A DNA stretch of 37,101 nt, taken from NCBI GenBank assembly GCA_030526115.1, contig JAUNDK010000019.1, forward strand, positions 1 to 37,101, read 5' to 3'. This document shows, one piece after another, positions 25,509 through 33,663 of the stretch; the stretch's first letter is position 1; the number at the start of each line of letters is the position of its first letter. This DNA comes from Clostridia bacterium. GTDB lineage: Bacteria > Bacillota > Clostridia > Oscillospirales > Acutalibacteraceae. A program made the translations under genes and the position numbers. The notes below the pieces were generated by a model. That model saw nothing but the letters and a program-made list of their open reading frames with translations. It searched no databases and was not told where the DNA came from.

Positions 25509-25553
25509 CATCACTCATTTCGATATAAAAATGAGCGATGAAATGATTGATGA
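25509..25553. repeat. Right flanking repeat with internal hairpin
   Basis: CATCACTCATTT (25509-25520) pairs with AAATGAGCGATG (25529-25540) with one mismatch, and is followed by GATTGATGA (25545-25553). It matches the left repeat at 24552-24572, except that the second arm of the hairpin is absent there. There is no T run, so it is not an evident terminator. Confidence 0.65.
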
Positions 25554-25758
25554 TAATTCTTAAAACCTGCAGAATGTTTTTCTTTGAAAGCTTCATCAAA
25601 AGGTCCGTCACAATTGCTTCGCTCTGTGACTGTGTATTTTCTGTAAGAGCTTTGCTCTTGTTTTCTTGTATGATTTTACTGACATCTGAATTGCCCCGGG
25701 TTCTGCCCGGACCCGCAACTTTTGAAAAAGTTGACAAAACTTTTACTGTCTGATTTTA

Positions 25759-25787
25759 TTGTAATTCCCATCGAACAGGTATATAAT
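25759..25787 (+). promoter_or_regulatory. Promoter of the peroxiredoxin-like gene
   Basis: TTGTAA (25759-25764) and TATAAT (25782-25787) with a 17-base spacer, about 38 bases before the ATG. A TTGACA at 25731-25736 lacks a good partner. Confidence 0.6.
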
Positions 25788-25825
25788 CAACATATCCAAT
25801 ATAGTAAGGTGAAAGGAAAAATACT

Positions 25826-26371
25826 ATGGCAAGAATTACAGCAGGTGAAAAATTACCTGATTTCAAAGTTGACACATCAAAGAAGAGAGGAACTTCATTC
25901 TCCGAGATAGCCGGCGGAAAGCCGACAATGTTCGTTGTTCTCCGTTATATCGGATGCCCAAGCTGCCGTTACGATGTTCACTGTCTCGCAGAAAAGTACT
26001 CCGAGTTTGAGGCAAAGGGCGTTAATGTTGCGGTTGTAATGCAATCCAGCATAGAGAACCTTGAGAAGGCTCTCGCAGATGCTAATATACCATTCCCAAT
26101 TGTTGCCGATACAGATATGCAGGTTTACAAGACCCTCGCTATCGATCCCGCAAAGGATATGCCAGGTCTTGTCGGCGGTGACATGGAGAAGCTTCAGGCA
26201 AAGGGTGCAAAGTGTCAGGCTCTCGGCTTCGAGCACGGTGAGTACGAGGGAATCGAGGAACAGCTTCCTGCATTCTTCTATGTTGAGGGCGACCTTACAG
26301 TTAAAGTAGCTCACTACGGCACAACCATCATGGATATGCCGACTGCAGAGGACATGCTCGCAATGATTTAA
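25826..26371 (+). CDS. Peroxiredoxin-like protein with CPSC motif
   Basis: A 181-residue cytosolic thioredoxin-fold protein of the AhpC/TSA-like type (peroxiredoxin-like family 2). The opening AGEKLPDFKVDTSKKRGTSF and the redox site RYIGCPSCRYD (Cys44, Cys47) fit; the classical peroxiredoxin PxxxTxxC site is replaced by this CxxC. A further Cys lies in AKCQALG. It probably reduces peroxides or disulfides, with electron donor unknown. AAAGGAA precedes the ATG. It has its own promoter and terminator, so it is monocistronic. Codon use returns to that of the housekeeping genes, unlike the ATP-grasp gene before it. Confidence 0.85.
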   Translation: MARITAGEKLPDFKVDTSKKRGTSFSEIAGGKPTMFVVLRYIGCPSCRYDVHCLAEKYSEFEAKGVNVAVVMQSSIENLEKALADANIPFPIVADTDMQVYKTLAIDPAKDMPGLVGGDMEKLQAKGAKCQALGFEHGEYEGIEEQLPAFFYVEGDLTVKVAHYGTTIMDMPTAEDMLAMI

Positions 26372-26376
26372 AACAG

Positions 26377-26416
26377 ATAGACCGCAGATTTTAACTTTCT
26401 GCGGTCTATTTCTTTG
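26377..26416 (+). terminator. Terminator after the peroxiredoxin-like gene
   Basis: Perfect 12-base inverted repeat ATAGACCGCAGA / TCTGCGGTCTAT (26377-26388, 26398-26409), followed by TTCTTTG. Confidence 0.88.
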
Positions 26417-26466
26417 TGTTGAAAATATATAATATATCTTTGAGGCAATGAACCGATATGTAAATA

Positions 26467-26495
26467 TTTACTAAATATTTTTTCTGTGATAATAT
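26467..26495 (+). promoter_or_regulatory. Promoter of the flavin oxidoreductase gene
   Basis: TTTACT (26467-26472) and TAATAT (26490-26495) with a 17-base spacer, about 36 bases before the ATG. Confidence 0.5.
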
Positions 26496-26531
26496 AAAGT
26501 ACAGATAAATTATCAGAAGAGAGGAAATACC

Positions 26532-28478
26532 ATGGAGAGAAAATATCCGCATTTATGTCAGCCCATCACTTTGGGAAATGTCACCTTTCGCAACCGCATG
26601 TTTGCATCACCTATAGGTGCAACAGATATAGATAAAGACTGTGTTCCCGGTGAGAGAACCCGTGCTTTCTATGAGCTTCGTGCAAAGGGAGGAGCCGCAG
26701 CCGTTACTATGAGTGAGCTTGTTGTTCACCCTGAGACAGATGGTTCTCACATGTTACACCTTGATCTTGCAACGGTTGGATCTCTTGCGGCATTCACATT
26801 TACAGCAGATGCAATCAAGAGACATGGTGCTGTTCCGAGTGTTGAATTCTCTCATTCCGGACAGTATGCCGGAACTTACATGGCAGACAAGAATAAGAAG
26901 CAGGGACTTACTCAGTATGGTCCGTCCGACGGAGTTCGCCCTGACGGAAGAAAGGTAACAGCCCTCACAAAGGAGCAGATTGCCGATATAGTAAACCGCT
27001 ATGCCGAGACAGCGGTTCTCGCAAAGCGTGCAGGTTTCGAGATGATAATGATACACGGTGGTCACACATGGCTTCTTAATCAGTTCATCTCACCATATTT
27101 CAACCACAGAACAGATGAATACGGCGGAAGCTTCGAAAATCGCATGAGATTCACAATAGAAGTACTCAGGGCTGTAAGAGAAGCTGTTGGGTCCAAATTC
27201 CCGATTGAGTTCCGCATGAGCGGTTCCGAGCTTTTCGATGGTGGCTACGACCTTGACGAAGGTATAAGAATCGCACAGGCAGTTGAGAAATATGTGGATC
27301 TCATCCATGTATCTGCAGGATCTTACCAGTTTGGTTTCTTCAGAACACATCCTTCCATGTTCTCAAAGCATGGTGTTAATGTATATCTCGCAGAGGAGAT
27401 TAAAAAGCACGTCAGCAAGCCTGTTGCAACCATCGGTGCATTAAATGACCCTGAGCAGATGGAAGAAATAATAGCATCAGGAAAGGCAGATGTTGTTTAC
27501 ATGGGCCGTGCACTTCTTGCAGATCCTTATCTTCCGCAGAAAGTAATGACAGGTGATGATGATAAGATAGTAAAGTGTCTGCGCTGCTTCACCTGTATGG
27601 CAGAACGCCCCACAACCCAGACAAGAAGATGCACAGTTAATCCTCTCATCGGTCGAGAGATAGAGGGAACAGAGATTGTTCCTGCGGCTGTGAAGAAAAA
27701 TGTCCTTGTTGTAGGCGGCGGTGTGGCAGGACTCAAGGCGTCCGTGACAGCGGCACTTCGTGGCCATAAGGTTGTTCTCTGCGAAAAGAGCGACAAGGTC
27801 GGCGGTATATTAAAGTGCGAGCAGGCAATAGATTTCAAGCGTGAGATGTACGAGCTCGGCTTATCCCTCGAAGCACAGGCTGTCGAAGCAGGCGTGGAAA
27901 TTCGTCTGAATACAGAGGTAACTCCTGAATATGCCGAGGCACAGAATGCCGATGTCATGATTGTTGCGGTCGGTTCCAGCCCGATAGTTCCCAACATAAA
28001 GGGAATTGACGGGGATAATGTGGTTATAGTAAATAACTACTACCTCGAGAAGGAAAAAGTGGGCGACAGTGTAGTTGTTCTCGGCGGCGGTCTTGCAGGA
28101 TGTGAGGCGGCAATTCACCTTGCACAGGAGGGTAAAAAGGTTCACCTTGTAGAGATGAGACCGGAGCTTGCTCCCGATGCGAACATCCGTCATCGTCCTA
28201 TACTCATGCAGATGATTGAGAAGCATGTTGAGGCACATACTCAGTATCAGGGCATTGAAGTTACATCAGATGGCGTTCTCTGTAAAGATGCAGACGGCAA
28301 CGAAGTTATCGTACCGGGTAAATCCGTAATCTGTGCAGTAGGACAGAAATCCAACAGGGAATGTGTAAATTCACTTCTCAACTGTGCACCGATTGTTCGT
28401 GAAATAGGTGACTGTGTCCGTCCGAGCAATATCACAGAAGCGATATACATGGGATATCACGCAGGACTTGATGTCTGA
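26532..28478 (+). CDS. Old Yellow Enzyme / 2-enoate reductase family oxidoreductase
   Basis: A 648-residue cytosolic flavoenzyme of the 2,4-dienoyl-CoA reductase/enoate reductase type, reducing activated C=C bonds with NAD(P)H. The N-terminal FMN TIM barrel (about 1-335) has MIHGGHTWLLNQFISP and RTDEYGGSFENR. An iron-sulfur site follows with Cys349, Cys352, Cys355 and Cys367 (CLRCFTC...CTVNP); the spacing CX2CX2C is one residue shorter than in FadH. The C-terminal part carries FAD- and NAD-binding folds, GGGVAGLKASV and GGGLAGCEAAI, ending IGDCVRPSNITEAIYMGYHAG. GAGAGGA precedes the ATG; promoter and terminator flank the gene. Relatives include enoate, cinnamate and bile-acid (BaiCD/BaiH-type) reductases; the actual substrate cannot be told. 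Confidence 0.9.
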   Translation: MERKYPHLCQPITLGNVTFRNRMFASPIGATDIDKDCVPGERTRAFYELRAKGGAAAVTMSELVVHPETDGSHMLHLDLATVGSLAAFTFTADAIKRHGAVPSVEFSHSGQYAGTYMADKNKKQGLTQYGPSDGVRPDGRKVTALTKEQIADIVNRYAETAVLAKRAGFEMIMIHGGHTWLLNQFISPYFNHRTDEYGGSFENRMRFTIEVLRAVREAVGSKFPIEFRMSGSELFDGGYDLDEGIRIAQAVEKYVDLIHVSAGSYQFGFFRTHPSMFSKHGVNVYLAEEIKKHVSKPVATIGALNDPEQMEEIIASGKADVVYMGRALLADPYLPQKVMTGDDDKIVKCLRCFTCMAERPTTQTRRCTVNPLIGREIEGTEIVPAAVKKNVLVVGGGVAGLKASVTAALRGHKVVLCEKSDKVGGILKCEQAIDFKREMYELGLSLEAQAVEAGVEIRLNTEVTPEYAEAQNADVMIVAVGSSPIVPNIKGIDGDNVVIVNNYYLEKEKVGDSVVVLGGGLAGCEAAIHLAQEGKKVHLVEMRPELAPDANIRHRPILMQMIEKHVEAHTQYQGIEVTSDGVLCKDADGNEVIVPGKSVICAVGQKSNRECVNSLLNCAPIVREIGDCVRPSNITEAIYMGYHAGLDV

Positions 28479-28494
28479 TAATACAGGAATACTT

Positions 28495-28528
28495 ACACCT
28501 CGGGGCAAAACTCCGGGGTGTTTTTTGT
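28495..28528 (+). terminator. Terminator after the flavin oxidoreductase gene
   Basis: ACACCTCGG (28495-28503) pairs with CCGGGGTGT (28513-28521) with one G-U, followed by TTTTTGTG. Confidence 0.85.
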
Positions 28529-28578
28529 GTGGTGAGAAAGCTCCGATAATTAAAGTTTGTTCAGGCTACTCTCTTTTG

Positions 28579-28607
28579 TTGACTTTTTAGTATTTCGGCA
28601 TTAAACT
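28579..28607 (+). promoter_or_regulatory. Promoter of the MATE exporter gene
   Basis: TTGACT (28579-28584) and TAAACT (28602-28607) are 17 bases apart. The implied start of transcription near 28614 rules out the in-frame GTG at 28613 and supports ATG 28643. Confidence 0.6.
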
Positions 28608-28642
28608 ATGGAGTGCTATATTATAATCTTACAGGTGAAAAA

Positions 28643-30043
28643 ATGCTGAAAAATAAACTGAATAAAAAACTCGATTTCGCTATGCTGTCGGTGATTTTCG
28701 CCCTTGCATGGCCGACTATGCTCGAGGAGCTCATGCAGACAGCTGTCCAGTACATAGATACTGCGATGGTAGGAAGTCTGGGAACAGACGCCACAGCCGC
28801 AGTCGGTGCAACGGGTACTGTCGGATGGCTGGTTCTCGGTGTAATGAACGCAATGGGCGTAGGTTTCCTCGCATTCATTGCCCAGGCGTTCGGTGCAGGA
28901 GAAAGAGAGAAAGCAAAGGCGGCATCCGCCCAGGCGGTATCCATGACTGTTGTCATTGGCTTATTCATGACAGCGCTGGTGTTTATGCTGAGCTCTGCTG
29001 TTCCGAGATGGATGAATGTAGACCTGCGCATAAGGGACCTTGCGGGAAGATACTTCCTCATTGTGTACTCTCCGATGCTGTTCCGTGCGGCAAGCATAGT
29101 ATTCGGTACTGTTCTTCGCTCCGTCGGTGATACAAAAACTCCTATGCGTGTGGGAATAGTAGTAAATATCATAAATATAATTGCAAACTTCCTGCTGATT
29201 TACCCGACAAGAACAATCAGCCTCTTTGGCAAGGCTCTCCCAATGTGGGGCGCAGGCTGGGGTGTAGAGGGTGCAGGTATTGCCAGTGCGTTCTCCTTTG
29301 TTGTCGGTGGTTCAGCAATGACTGTCGCACTTTTCCGTCATAAGGATATTTCCCCGAATGGTCAGAAGTTCCTGCCGAACATGAAGATACTGAAGCCTTG
29401 TATAAAGGTTGGTATTCCGAATATGTTCCAGCGTTTCGGAACAAGTCTCGGATTTGTTGTGTTCGCGGCTCTTATCAACGCACTCGGCGGAATGAGCACA
29501 GCGGCTCACACCATAGCAAATACAGTTGAATCTGCTTTCTACATCCCTGGTTACGGAATGATGGCAGCGGCGGCTACACTTTCAGGAAATGCCCTCGGAG
29601 CAAAGAACAAAGAGAAACTTAAAAGTCTCGGTAAAACCATCATTCCTCTTGAAATCGGTCTGATGATAATCTCAGGCGGTCTGCTCTTCATATTTGCAGA
29701 ACCTCTCATGGGAATATTCTCAAGGGATGCAGAGGTTATTGCCCTTGGCACAACAGTCCTGCGCATGGTTGCGATTTCAGAGCCTTTCTACGGTGTACCT
29801 ATCGTTGTAGAAGGTATGATGCAGGGAGTTGGCAAAACAGTTGCTCCGTTGTACTTTAATATAAGCGGAATGTGGCTCATCCGAATTCTCGGAACATATA
29901 TATGCACGGTTCATTTCGGAATGGGACTTATTTCTGCATGGGCATGTATGATAGGTCATAACCTGCTTCTGTTCTTCCTCTTCAGCGGATATTACCTGAG
30001 CGGAAGATGGAACCCCATGAATGACAAACACAAAAAGGCATAA
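28643..30043 (+). CDS. MATE family efflux transporter
   Basis: A 466-residue membrane protein with about 12 hydrophobic segments in two similar halves. It belongs to the multidrug and toxic compound extrusion family, which exports drugs or metabolites in exchange for Na+ or H+. Diagnostic stretches are ALAWPTMLEELMQTAVQYID, MVGSLG, and in the second half a matching ERSAFYIPGYG-like segment (VESAFYIPGYGMMAAAATL) with NALGAKN. The start is ATG 28643 with ACAGGTG upstream. Substrate is unknown. It has its own promoter and a terminator, and no regulator gene nearby. Confidence 0.92.
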   Translation: MLKNKLNKKLDFAMLSVIFALAWPTMLEELMQTAVQYIDTAMVGSLGTDATAAVGATGTVGWLVLGVMNAMGVGFLAFIAQAFGAGEREKAKAASAQAVSMTVVIGLFMTALVFMLSSAVPRWMNVDLRIRDLAGRYFLIVYSPMLFRAASIVFGTVLRSVGDTKTPMRVGIVVNIINIIANFLLIYPTRTISLFGKALPMWGAGWGVEGAGIASAFSFVVGGSAMTVALFRHKDISPNGQKFLPNMKILKPCIKVGIPNMFQRFGTSLGFVVFAALINALGGMSTAAHTIANTVESAFYIPGYGMMAAAATLSGNALGAKNKEKLKSLGKTIIPLEIGLMIISGGLLFIFAEPLMGIFSRDAEVIALGTTVLRMVAISEPFYGVPIVVEGMMQGVGKTVAPLYFNISGMWLIRILGTYICTVHFGMGLISAWACMIGHNLLLFFLFSGYYLSGRWNPMNDKHKKA

Positions 30044-30044
30044 A

Positions 30045-30072
30045 AATGGCCACCCTTAGGGTGGTCATTTTT
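30045..30072. terminator. Bidirectional terminator between MATE gene and lipoprotein gene
   Basis: AATGGCCACCC and GGGTGGTCATT (30045-30055, 30059-30069) with a three-base loop, flanked by A on the left and T on the right, so it can stop both the plus-strand MATE transcript and the minus-strand lipoprotein transcript. Confidence 0.85.
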
Positions 30073-30079
30073 GCCTTCT

Positions 30080-30598
30080 TTATCGGACAGGTTCACCTAT
30101 GAATTCCGAGAAATCATCATACCAGTCGTTGTTTTTTATTCTTGCAAAGTTTACAAGTCCCTTTTCATCCACCTGAACGCTTCCGGGAATTGTAATATCG
30201 AGTTTTTCGCCGTCTTTGTTGGTGACTGTTATTGAAGCGGTGAAATCGTAGTTGGAATCATTTAACCTGCTGATATCGAGTGATTTTAATTCAAACCCGG
30301 CTTCACTTCTGTAAGCCTCAACATGAAGTCCCCAGAAATCTGTACACTTTACTCCGAAAAGGTCGGGTATAAGCTCATCGTTGACAAATCCTCCGTAAAG
30401 ATTACGGAGTTCCTTTTCGTAATCCATGGAAGTGTCCTCAGGGTCTGCCTCCAATAATTTTTCGATAGTTTCATTCGGACAGTTTAATTCAATCTCCAGA
30501 AATTTTTTTACATTGGCTTCTGCCTTATCTGTTCCACAGGCGCTGAGAACCATGGCAAGTAACAGTAACATTGATAAAAGTAATGCTGATTTTTTCAT
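30080..30598 (-). CDS. Hypothetical lipoprotein
   Basis: A 172-residue predicted lipoprotein of unknown function. The signal MKKSALLLSMLLLLAMVLSAC ends in a lipobox LSAC, giving lipidated Cys21. The mature part is acidic, predicted as an N-terminal helical region (about 25-80) followed by beta strands (about 100-160, FELKSLDISRLNDSNYDFTASI), reminiscent of small extracellular NTF2- or DUF-type lipoproteins of Clostridia, but no family is recognised. AGGAGG lies eight bases before the ATG. It is monocistronic on the minus strand. Confidence 0.8.
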   Translation of the reverse strand: MKKSALLLSMLLLLAMVLSACGTDKAEANVKKFLEIELNCPNETIEKLLEADPEDTSMDYEKELRNLYGGFVNDELIPDLFGVKCTDFWGLHVEAYRSEAGFELKSLDISRLNDSNYDFTASITVTNKDGEKLDITIPGSVQVDEKGLVNFARIKNNDWYDDFSEFIGEPVR

Positions 30599-30967
30599 AG
30601 CATAATCCTCCTGAAATGAAATATATACAAACTCATTTTAACGATACATGGGAATCACCTTTTGTGTTTTTTATTATTAGACTTCCGATATTCTGTGATT
30701 TGTTTCATTTCCGCAAAAAAATTCTGCAAAAACATATTATACGGTAAATGAATTATACCTCATCTAAAAAATGTCAATGTTTTTACTCTGCCGTTTTGAG
30801 ATTTTGTGATATTTTTACAAAACTATGATGCATAACATTCTGATTATTACCGTGTTTTTATTTATTTTTATATTCCTTGATTTTTGCCATAAAACAGAGT
30901 AATATGTATCTGTATGAATATCTGTGTCGAATCTGTTCGGCACATTATATAAGGGAGGATAAAAATT
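30599..30967. other. AT-rich divergent promoter region
   Basis: About 370 bases between the divergent lipoprotein and isomerase-family genes, very AT-rich. It holds the plus-strand promoter at 30877-30905. For the minus strand, TTGACA (30777-30772) and TATAAT (30757-30752) are present but only 14 bases apart, which is short; another TATAAT is at 30741-30736. No small gene or structured RNA is convincing here. Confidence 0.5.
30877..30905 (+). promoter_or_regulatory. Promoter of the isomerase-family gene
   Basis: TTGATT (30877-30882) and TAATAT (30900-30905) with a 17-base spacer, about 60 bases before the ATG. Confidence 0.6.
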
Positions 30968-32452
30968 ATGCAGAATATTCCTGTAGTAAAACTCGGTCTG
31001 GTTGCTGTAAGCCGTGACTGTTTCCCAATTGTTCTTTCTGAGACAAGAAGAGCAAAGATCGCAGCAGCATGCGGTCAGAAGAACCTCGAGATTTATGAGG
31101 CAAAGACAACAGTAGAAAATGAACTTGATATGCTTAAGGCTGTTGAGGAAGTAAAAAGTGCAGAGTGCAATGCTCTTGTAGTATTCCTTGGAAACTTCGG
31201 TCCTGAAACACCAGAAACTCTCATTGCCAAAAACTTCGACGGACCATGTATGTTCGTTGCTGCAGCAGAGGGCGACGGAGATATGATTAACGGCAGAGGC
31301 GACGCTTATTGCGGTATGCTCAACTGCTCCTATAACCTTGGCATGAGAAAGCTCAAGGCTTATATTCCTGAGTATCCTGTCGGAACAGCCGATGAAATCG
31401 CTGACATGATTGCTGAGTTTATTCCGATTGCAAGAACCATACTCGGCCTTAAGGACCTCAAGATTATCACATTCGGACCACGTCCACAGGACTTCTTCGC
31501 ATGTAATGCTCCTATCAAGGGTCTTTATGAGATTGGTGTTGAAATAGAAGAGAACTCCGAGCTCGATCTTCTCGTATCCTACAAAGAGCATGCAGGTGAC
31601 GAGAGAATTCCTGCTGTCTGCGAAGATATGGCAAAAGAGATGGGCGAGGGCAAGTATTATCCTGAGCTTCTTGAGAGAATGGCTCAGTTTGAGCTCACAC
31701 TCCTTGACTGGGCAGAGAATCACAAGGGTTCAAGAAAGTATGTTGCATTTGCCGACAAGTGCTGGCCTGCATTCCCAAGCCAGTTCGGTTTCGAGCCTTG
31801 CTATGTAAACAGCCGTCTTGCTTCAAGAGGCATTCCTGTTTCCTGTGAGGTTGATATTTACGGTGCTCTCTCCGAGTACATCGGAATCTGCGCTTCCGGC
31901 GATACAGTAACACTTCTCGATATCAACAACTCCGTACCAAAGTACATTTATGATGAGGACATCGCAGGTAAGTTCGATTACAAGCTCACAGATACATTCA
32001 TGGGCTTCCACTGTGGTAACACACCATCCTGCAAGATGTGCGCAGACAGAGCGGTCAAGTATCAGCTCATCCAGCACAGACTTCTCGAGCCACAGGGCAG
32101 TGAGCCGGATTTCACAAGAGGTACTCTCGAGGGTGACATCGCTCCATCCGACATCACATTCTATCGTCTCCAGTGCGACAGCGAGGGCGAGCTTCGTGCT
32201 TACATCGCAGAGGGTGAAGTTCTTCCTGTTGCTACAAGATCCTTCGGTGGAATCGGTGTATTCGCAATTCCTGAGATGGGCAGATTCTATCGCCATGTTC
32301 TCATCGAGAAGAGATATCCACACCACGGTGCGGTTGCGTTCAACCATGTCGGTAAGACTCTCTTTGAGGTTCTTAAGTTCCTCGGAGTCAAGGACATCGC
32401 ATTCAACCAGCCAAAGGGTATGCTCTACAAGACAGAGAACCCATTCTGCTGA
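30968..32452 (+). CDS. L-fucose/L-arabinose isomerase family protein
   Basis: A 494-residue cytosolic protein of the fucose/arabinose isomerase superfamily, whose members interconvert aldoses and ketoses with a divalent metal. Typical segments are CWPAFPSQFGFEPCYVNSRL, then GIPVSCEVDIYGALSEYI with a likely catalytic/metal Glu and Asp, MGFHCGNTPS, and HHGAVAFNHVG near the C-terminus with candidate metal His residues. The N-terminal half has the Rossmann-like domain seen in FucI. GGGAGGA precedes the ATG. No fuculokinase, aldolase or sugar transporter lies near, so the sugar is unknown and isomerase activity is only a family-level inference. Promoter and terminator make it monocistronic. Confidence 0.85.
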   Translation: MQNIPVVKLGLVAVSRDCFPIVLSETRRAKIAAACGQKNLEIYEAKTTVENELDMLKAVEEVKSAECNALVVFLGNFGPETPETLIAKNFDGPCMFVAAAEGDGDMINGRGDAYCGMLNCSYNLGMRKLKAYIPEYPVGTADEIADMIAEFIPIARTILGLKDLKIITFGPRPQDFFACNAPIKGLYEIGVEIEENSELDLLVSYKEHAGDERIPAVCEDMAKEMGEGKYYPELLERMAQFELTLLDWAENHKGSRKYVAFADKCWPAFPSQFGFEPCYVNSRLASRGIPVSCEVDIYGALSEYIGICASGDTVTLLDINNSVPKYIYDEDIAGKFDYKLTDTFMGFHCGNTPSCKMCADRAVKYQLIQHRLLEPQGSEPDFTRGTLEGDIAPSDITFYRLQCDSEGELRAYIAEGEVLPVATRSFGGIGVFAIPEMGRFYRHVLIEKRYPHHGAVAFNHVGKTLFEVLKFLGVKDIAFNQPKGMLYKTENPFC

Positions 32453-32471
32453 TTTTAAACAGAAAATAAAC

Positions 32472-32507
32472 ACTCCGCAGGTTTTTGAAACTCTGCGGAG
32501 TTTTTTC
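32472..32507 (+). terminator. Terminator after the isomerase-family gene
   Basis: ACTCCGCAG (32472-32480) and CTGCGGAGT (32493-32501) form a perfect nine-base stem, followed by TTTTTCG. Confidence 0.9.
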
Positions 32508-32553
32508 GTCGATATGACGGTTTAAGCCTGTGTGATTTGTGCTGTTATACCTA

Positions 32554-32582
32554 TTGATTTGAGTTATTCTTCAAATTATAAT
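32554..32582 (+). promoter_or_regulatory. Promoter of the secreted-protein gene
   Basis: TTGATT (32554-32559) and TATAAT (32577-32582) with a 17-base spacer, about 34 bases before the ATG. Confidence 0.7.
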
Positions 32583-32615
32583 TGAATCAGAATATACGGA
32601 AATCAGGTGGGAAAA

Positions 32616-33551
32616 ATGAAAAAAATAATCAGATTAACATCTTTTTTAATGGCAGTAATAATTGCGATTTTTGTCTGTTTTGCGCCTGTTTCGATGACAG
32701 AGGTGTGGGCTTCGGGTTCTTCCACGTTTTTTACGGTGGATACAGCACTTGTTTATGATAATGAATCTCAGGGCTTTATCTCGGTAACACATTCGGTTAA
32801 TGACTATTACATCTGGGTTGAGTATGATGTAGACAAGTACAATCTGCGTTGCGGCAAGGATATGAATAATTCTGAAATTCTGAAATCCGTTTCCGCAAAC
32901 GGTTACAGCATATCTCAGAAAATACTGACAAACGGTTCCAAAATATTTTTCCTTGTGTATGATCACGACAAAGGTATGGGAGCCATTTATAAAACAGGTA
33001 CAGAATCGAAGAAATGTGTGCTTGTAGCCGAACTTCCATATGCGGTTCAGCTTGAAGGATATTATGATAAACGAATATACTACACAAAAACCGTTCCCGC
33101 TACCGACGGAGTAGACTCCAACTGCACAAACTCCTTATATAAATACAATGTTGAAACCGAGAAGAATTCAAAAGTTCTTGATGATTTTGTCGGTTGTCAC
33201 GGTTATGGTAAGTATATAACAGGCAGGGCTTCTTATCGTCAGAGTAACGATACGGTTGATATGTATCTTTACAACTGCAAGACAGATAAGAAAACTGTTC
33301 CGGTAAACGGATTTGACTGTCTGCCTGCATCAGACGGACTTTACTACGCATCAGGTTATTATTACGAGGACGGAACTTTTTATATAAGCATATATTCATG
33401 CGGTTATGATGGTGGAGATACTTACAGTATCGTTTACGAAGAACCTTTCGAGCTCCTTGTGCTTGGACAGGATATTGTATTGCTTAAAGACAGCGTATCC
33501 GGTGATTTTGCATATGTAAATTATTCGGATGGAATTTTTAAACCGTTCTGA
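32616..33551 (+). CDS. Secreted protein, possible beta-propeller, function unknown
   Basis: A 311-residue exported protein. The signal peptide (MKKIIRLTSFLMAVIIAIFV, cleavage near VWASG) has no lipobox. The mature part consists of Tyr/Asp/Gly-rich strands repeating roughly every 40-50 residues (for example GYYDKRIYYTKT, NSLYKYNVETEK, DGLYYASGYYYEDG), as in DUF5050-like beta-propellers. The ATG at 32616 is preferred over GTG 32607, since AGGTGGGA sits around the GTG and serves as ribosome binding site. No catalytic motif or partner is recognised; it has its own promoter and terminator. Confidence 0.75.
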   Translation: MKKIIRLTSFLMAVIIAIFVCFAPVSMTEVWASGSSTFFTVDTALVYDNESQGFISVTHSVNDYYIWVEYDVDKYNLRCGKDMNNSEILKSVSANGYSISQKILTNGSKIFFLVYDHDKGMGAIYKTGTESKKCVLVAELPYAVQLEGYYDKRIYYTKTVPATDGVDSNCTNSLYKYNVETEKNSKVLDDFVGCHGYGKYITGRASYRQSNDTVDMYLYNCKTDKKTVPVNGFDCLPASDGLYYASGYYYEDGTFYISIYSCGYDGGDTYSIVYEEPFELLVLGQDIVLLKDSVSGDFAYVNYSDGIFKPF

Positions 33552-33559
33552 CAGATTTT

Positions 33560-33585
33560 CGGCTCCTTTTGGGGCCGTTTTTCTT
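33560..33585 (+). terminator. Terminator after the secreted-protein gene
   Basis: CGGCTCC (33560-33566) pairs with GGGGCCG (33571-33577) with one G-U and a TTTT loop, followed by TTTTTC. Confidence 0.8.
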
Positions 33586-33602
33586 TATTGCTCAGCATTT
33601 TG

Positions 33603-33631
33603 TTGAACTAAAGCGGAAAAGGGAGTATAAT
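33603..33631 (+). promoter_or_regulatory. Promoter of larB
   Basis: TTGAAC (33603-33608) and TATAAT (33626-33631) with a 17-base spacer, 32 bases before the ATG. Confidence 0.7.
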
Positions 33632-33663
33632 ATTGAAACATTACCGAAAAAGAGAGGTTCTTT

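Larger units (their letters stand above)
25485..25825. other. Intergenic region with hairpin cluster
   Basis: About 340 bases without a supported gene. After the right flanking repeat come several hairpins: GTCACA / TGTGAC (25607-25630), AAGAGC / GCTCTT (25645-25659), CCGGG / CCCGG (25696-25710) and AACTTTT / AAAAGTT (25717-25732). The GC-rich pair inside AT-rich DNA looks like a dispersed palindromic repeat element. The right end holds the promoter of the peroxiredoxin-like gene. A minus-strand frame of 82 codons crosses the hairpins and is judged to be a by-product of them. Confidence 0.55.

Noticed and set aside
25489-25737. Minus-strand frame of 82 codons beside the ATP-grasp gene
   Set aside because: It runs through a cluster of hairpins and flanking repeats, has no ribosome binding site or promoter, and shows no recognisable domain.
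24464-25825. Transposon or insertion sequence around the ATP-grasp gene
   Set aside because: No transposase or integrase frame and no long terminal inverted repeats were seen; only short flanking repeats, reported as a finding instead.
28621-29172. Minus-strand frame of 183 codons over the MATE gene
   Set aside because: Antisense to a well-supported exporter gene; Thr/Ala/Ser-rich mirror composition and no start signals.
30815-31723. Long minus-strand frame of 302 codons
   Set aside because: It lies mostly antisense to the isomerase-family gene, is rich in Cys, Ser and Leu as expected for an antisense shadow, and has no domain signature.
31823-32473. Minus-strand frame of 216 codons over the isomerase-family gene
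   Set aside because: Antisense shadow of a gene with strong codon bias; no ribosome binding site or recognisable family.
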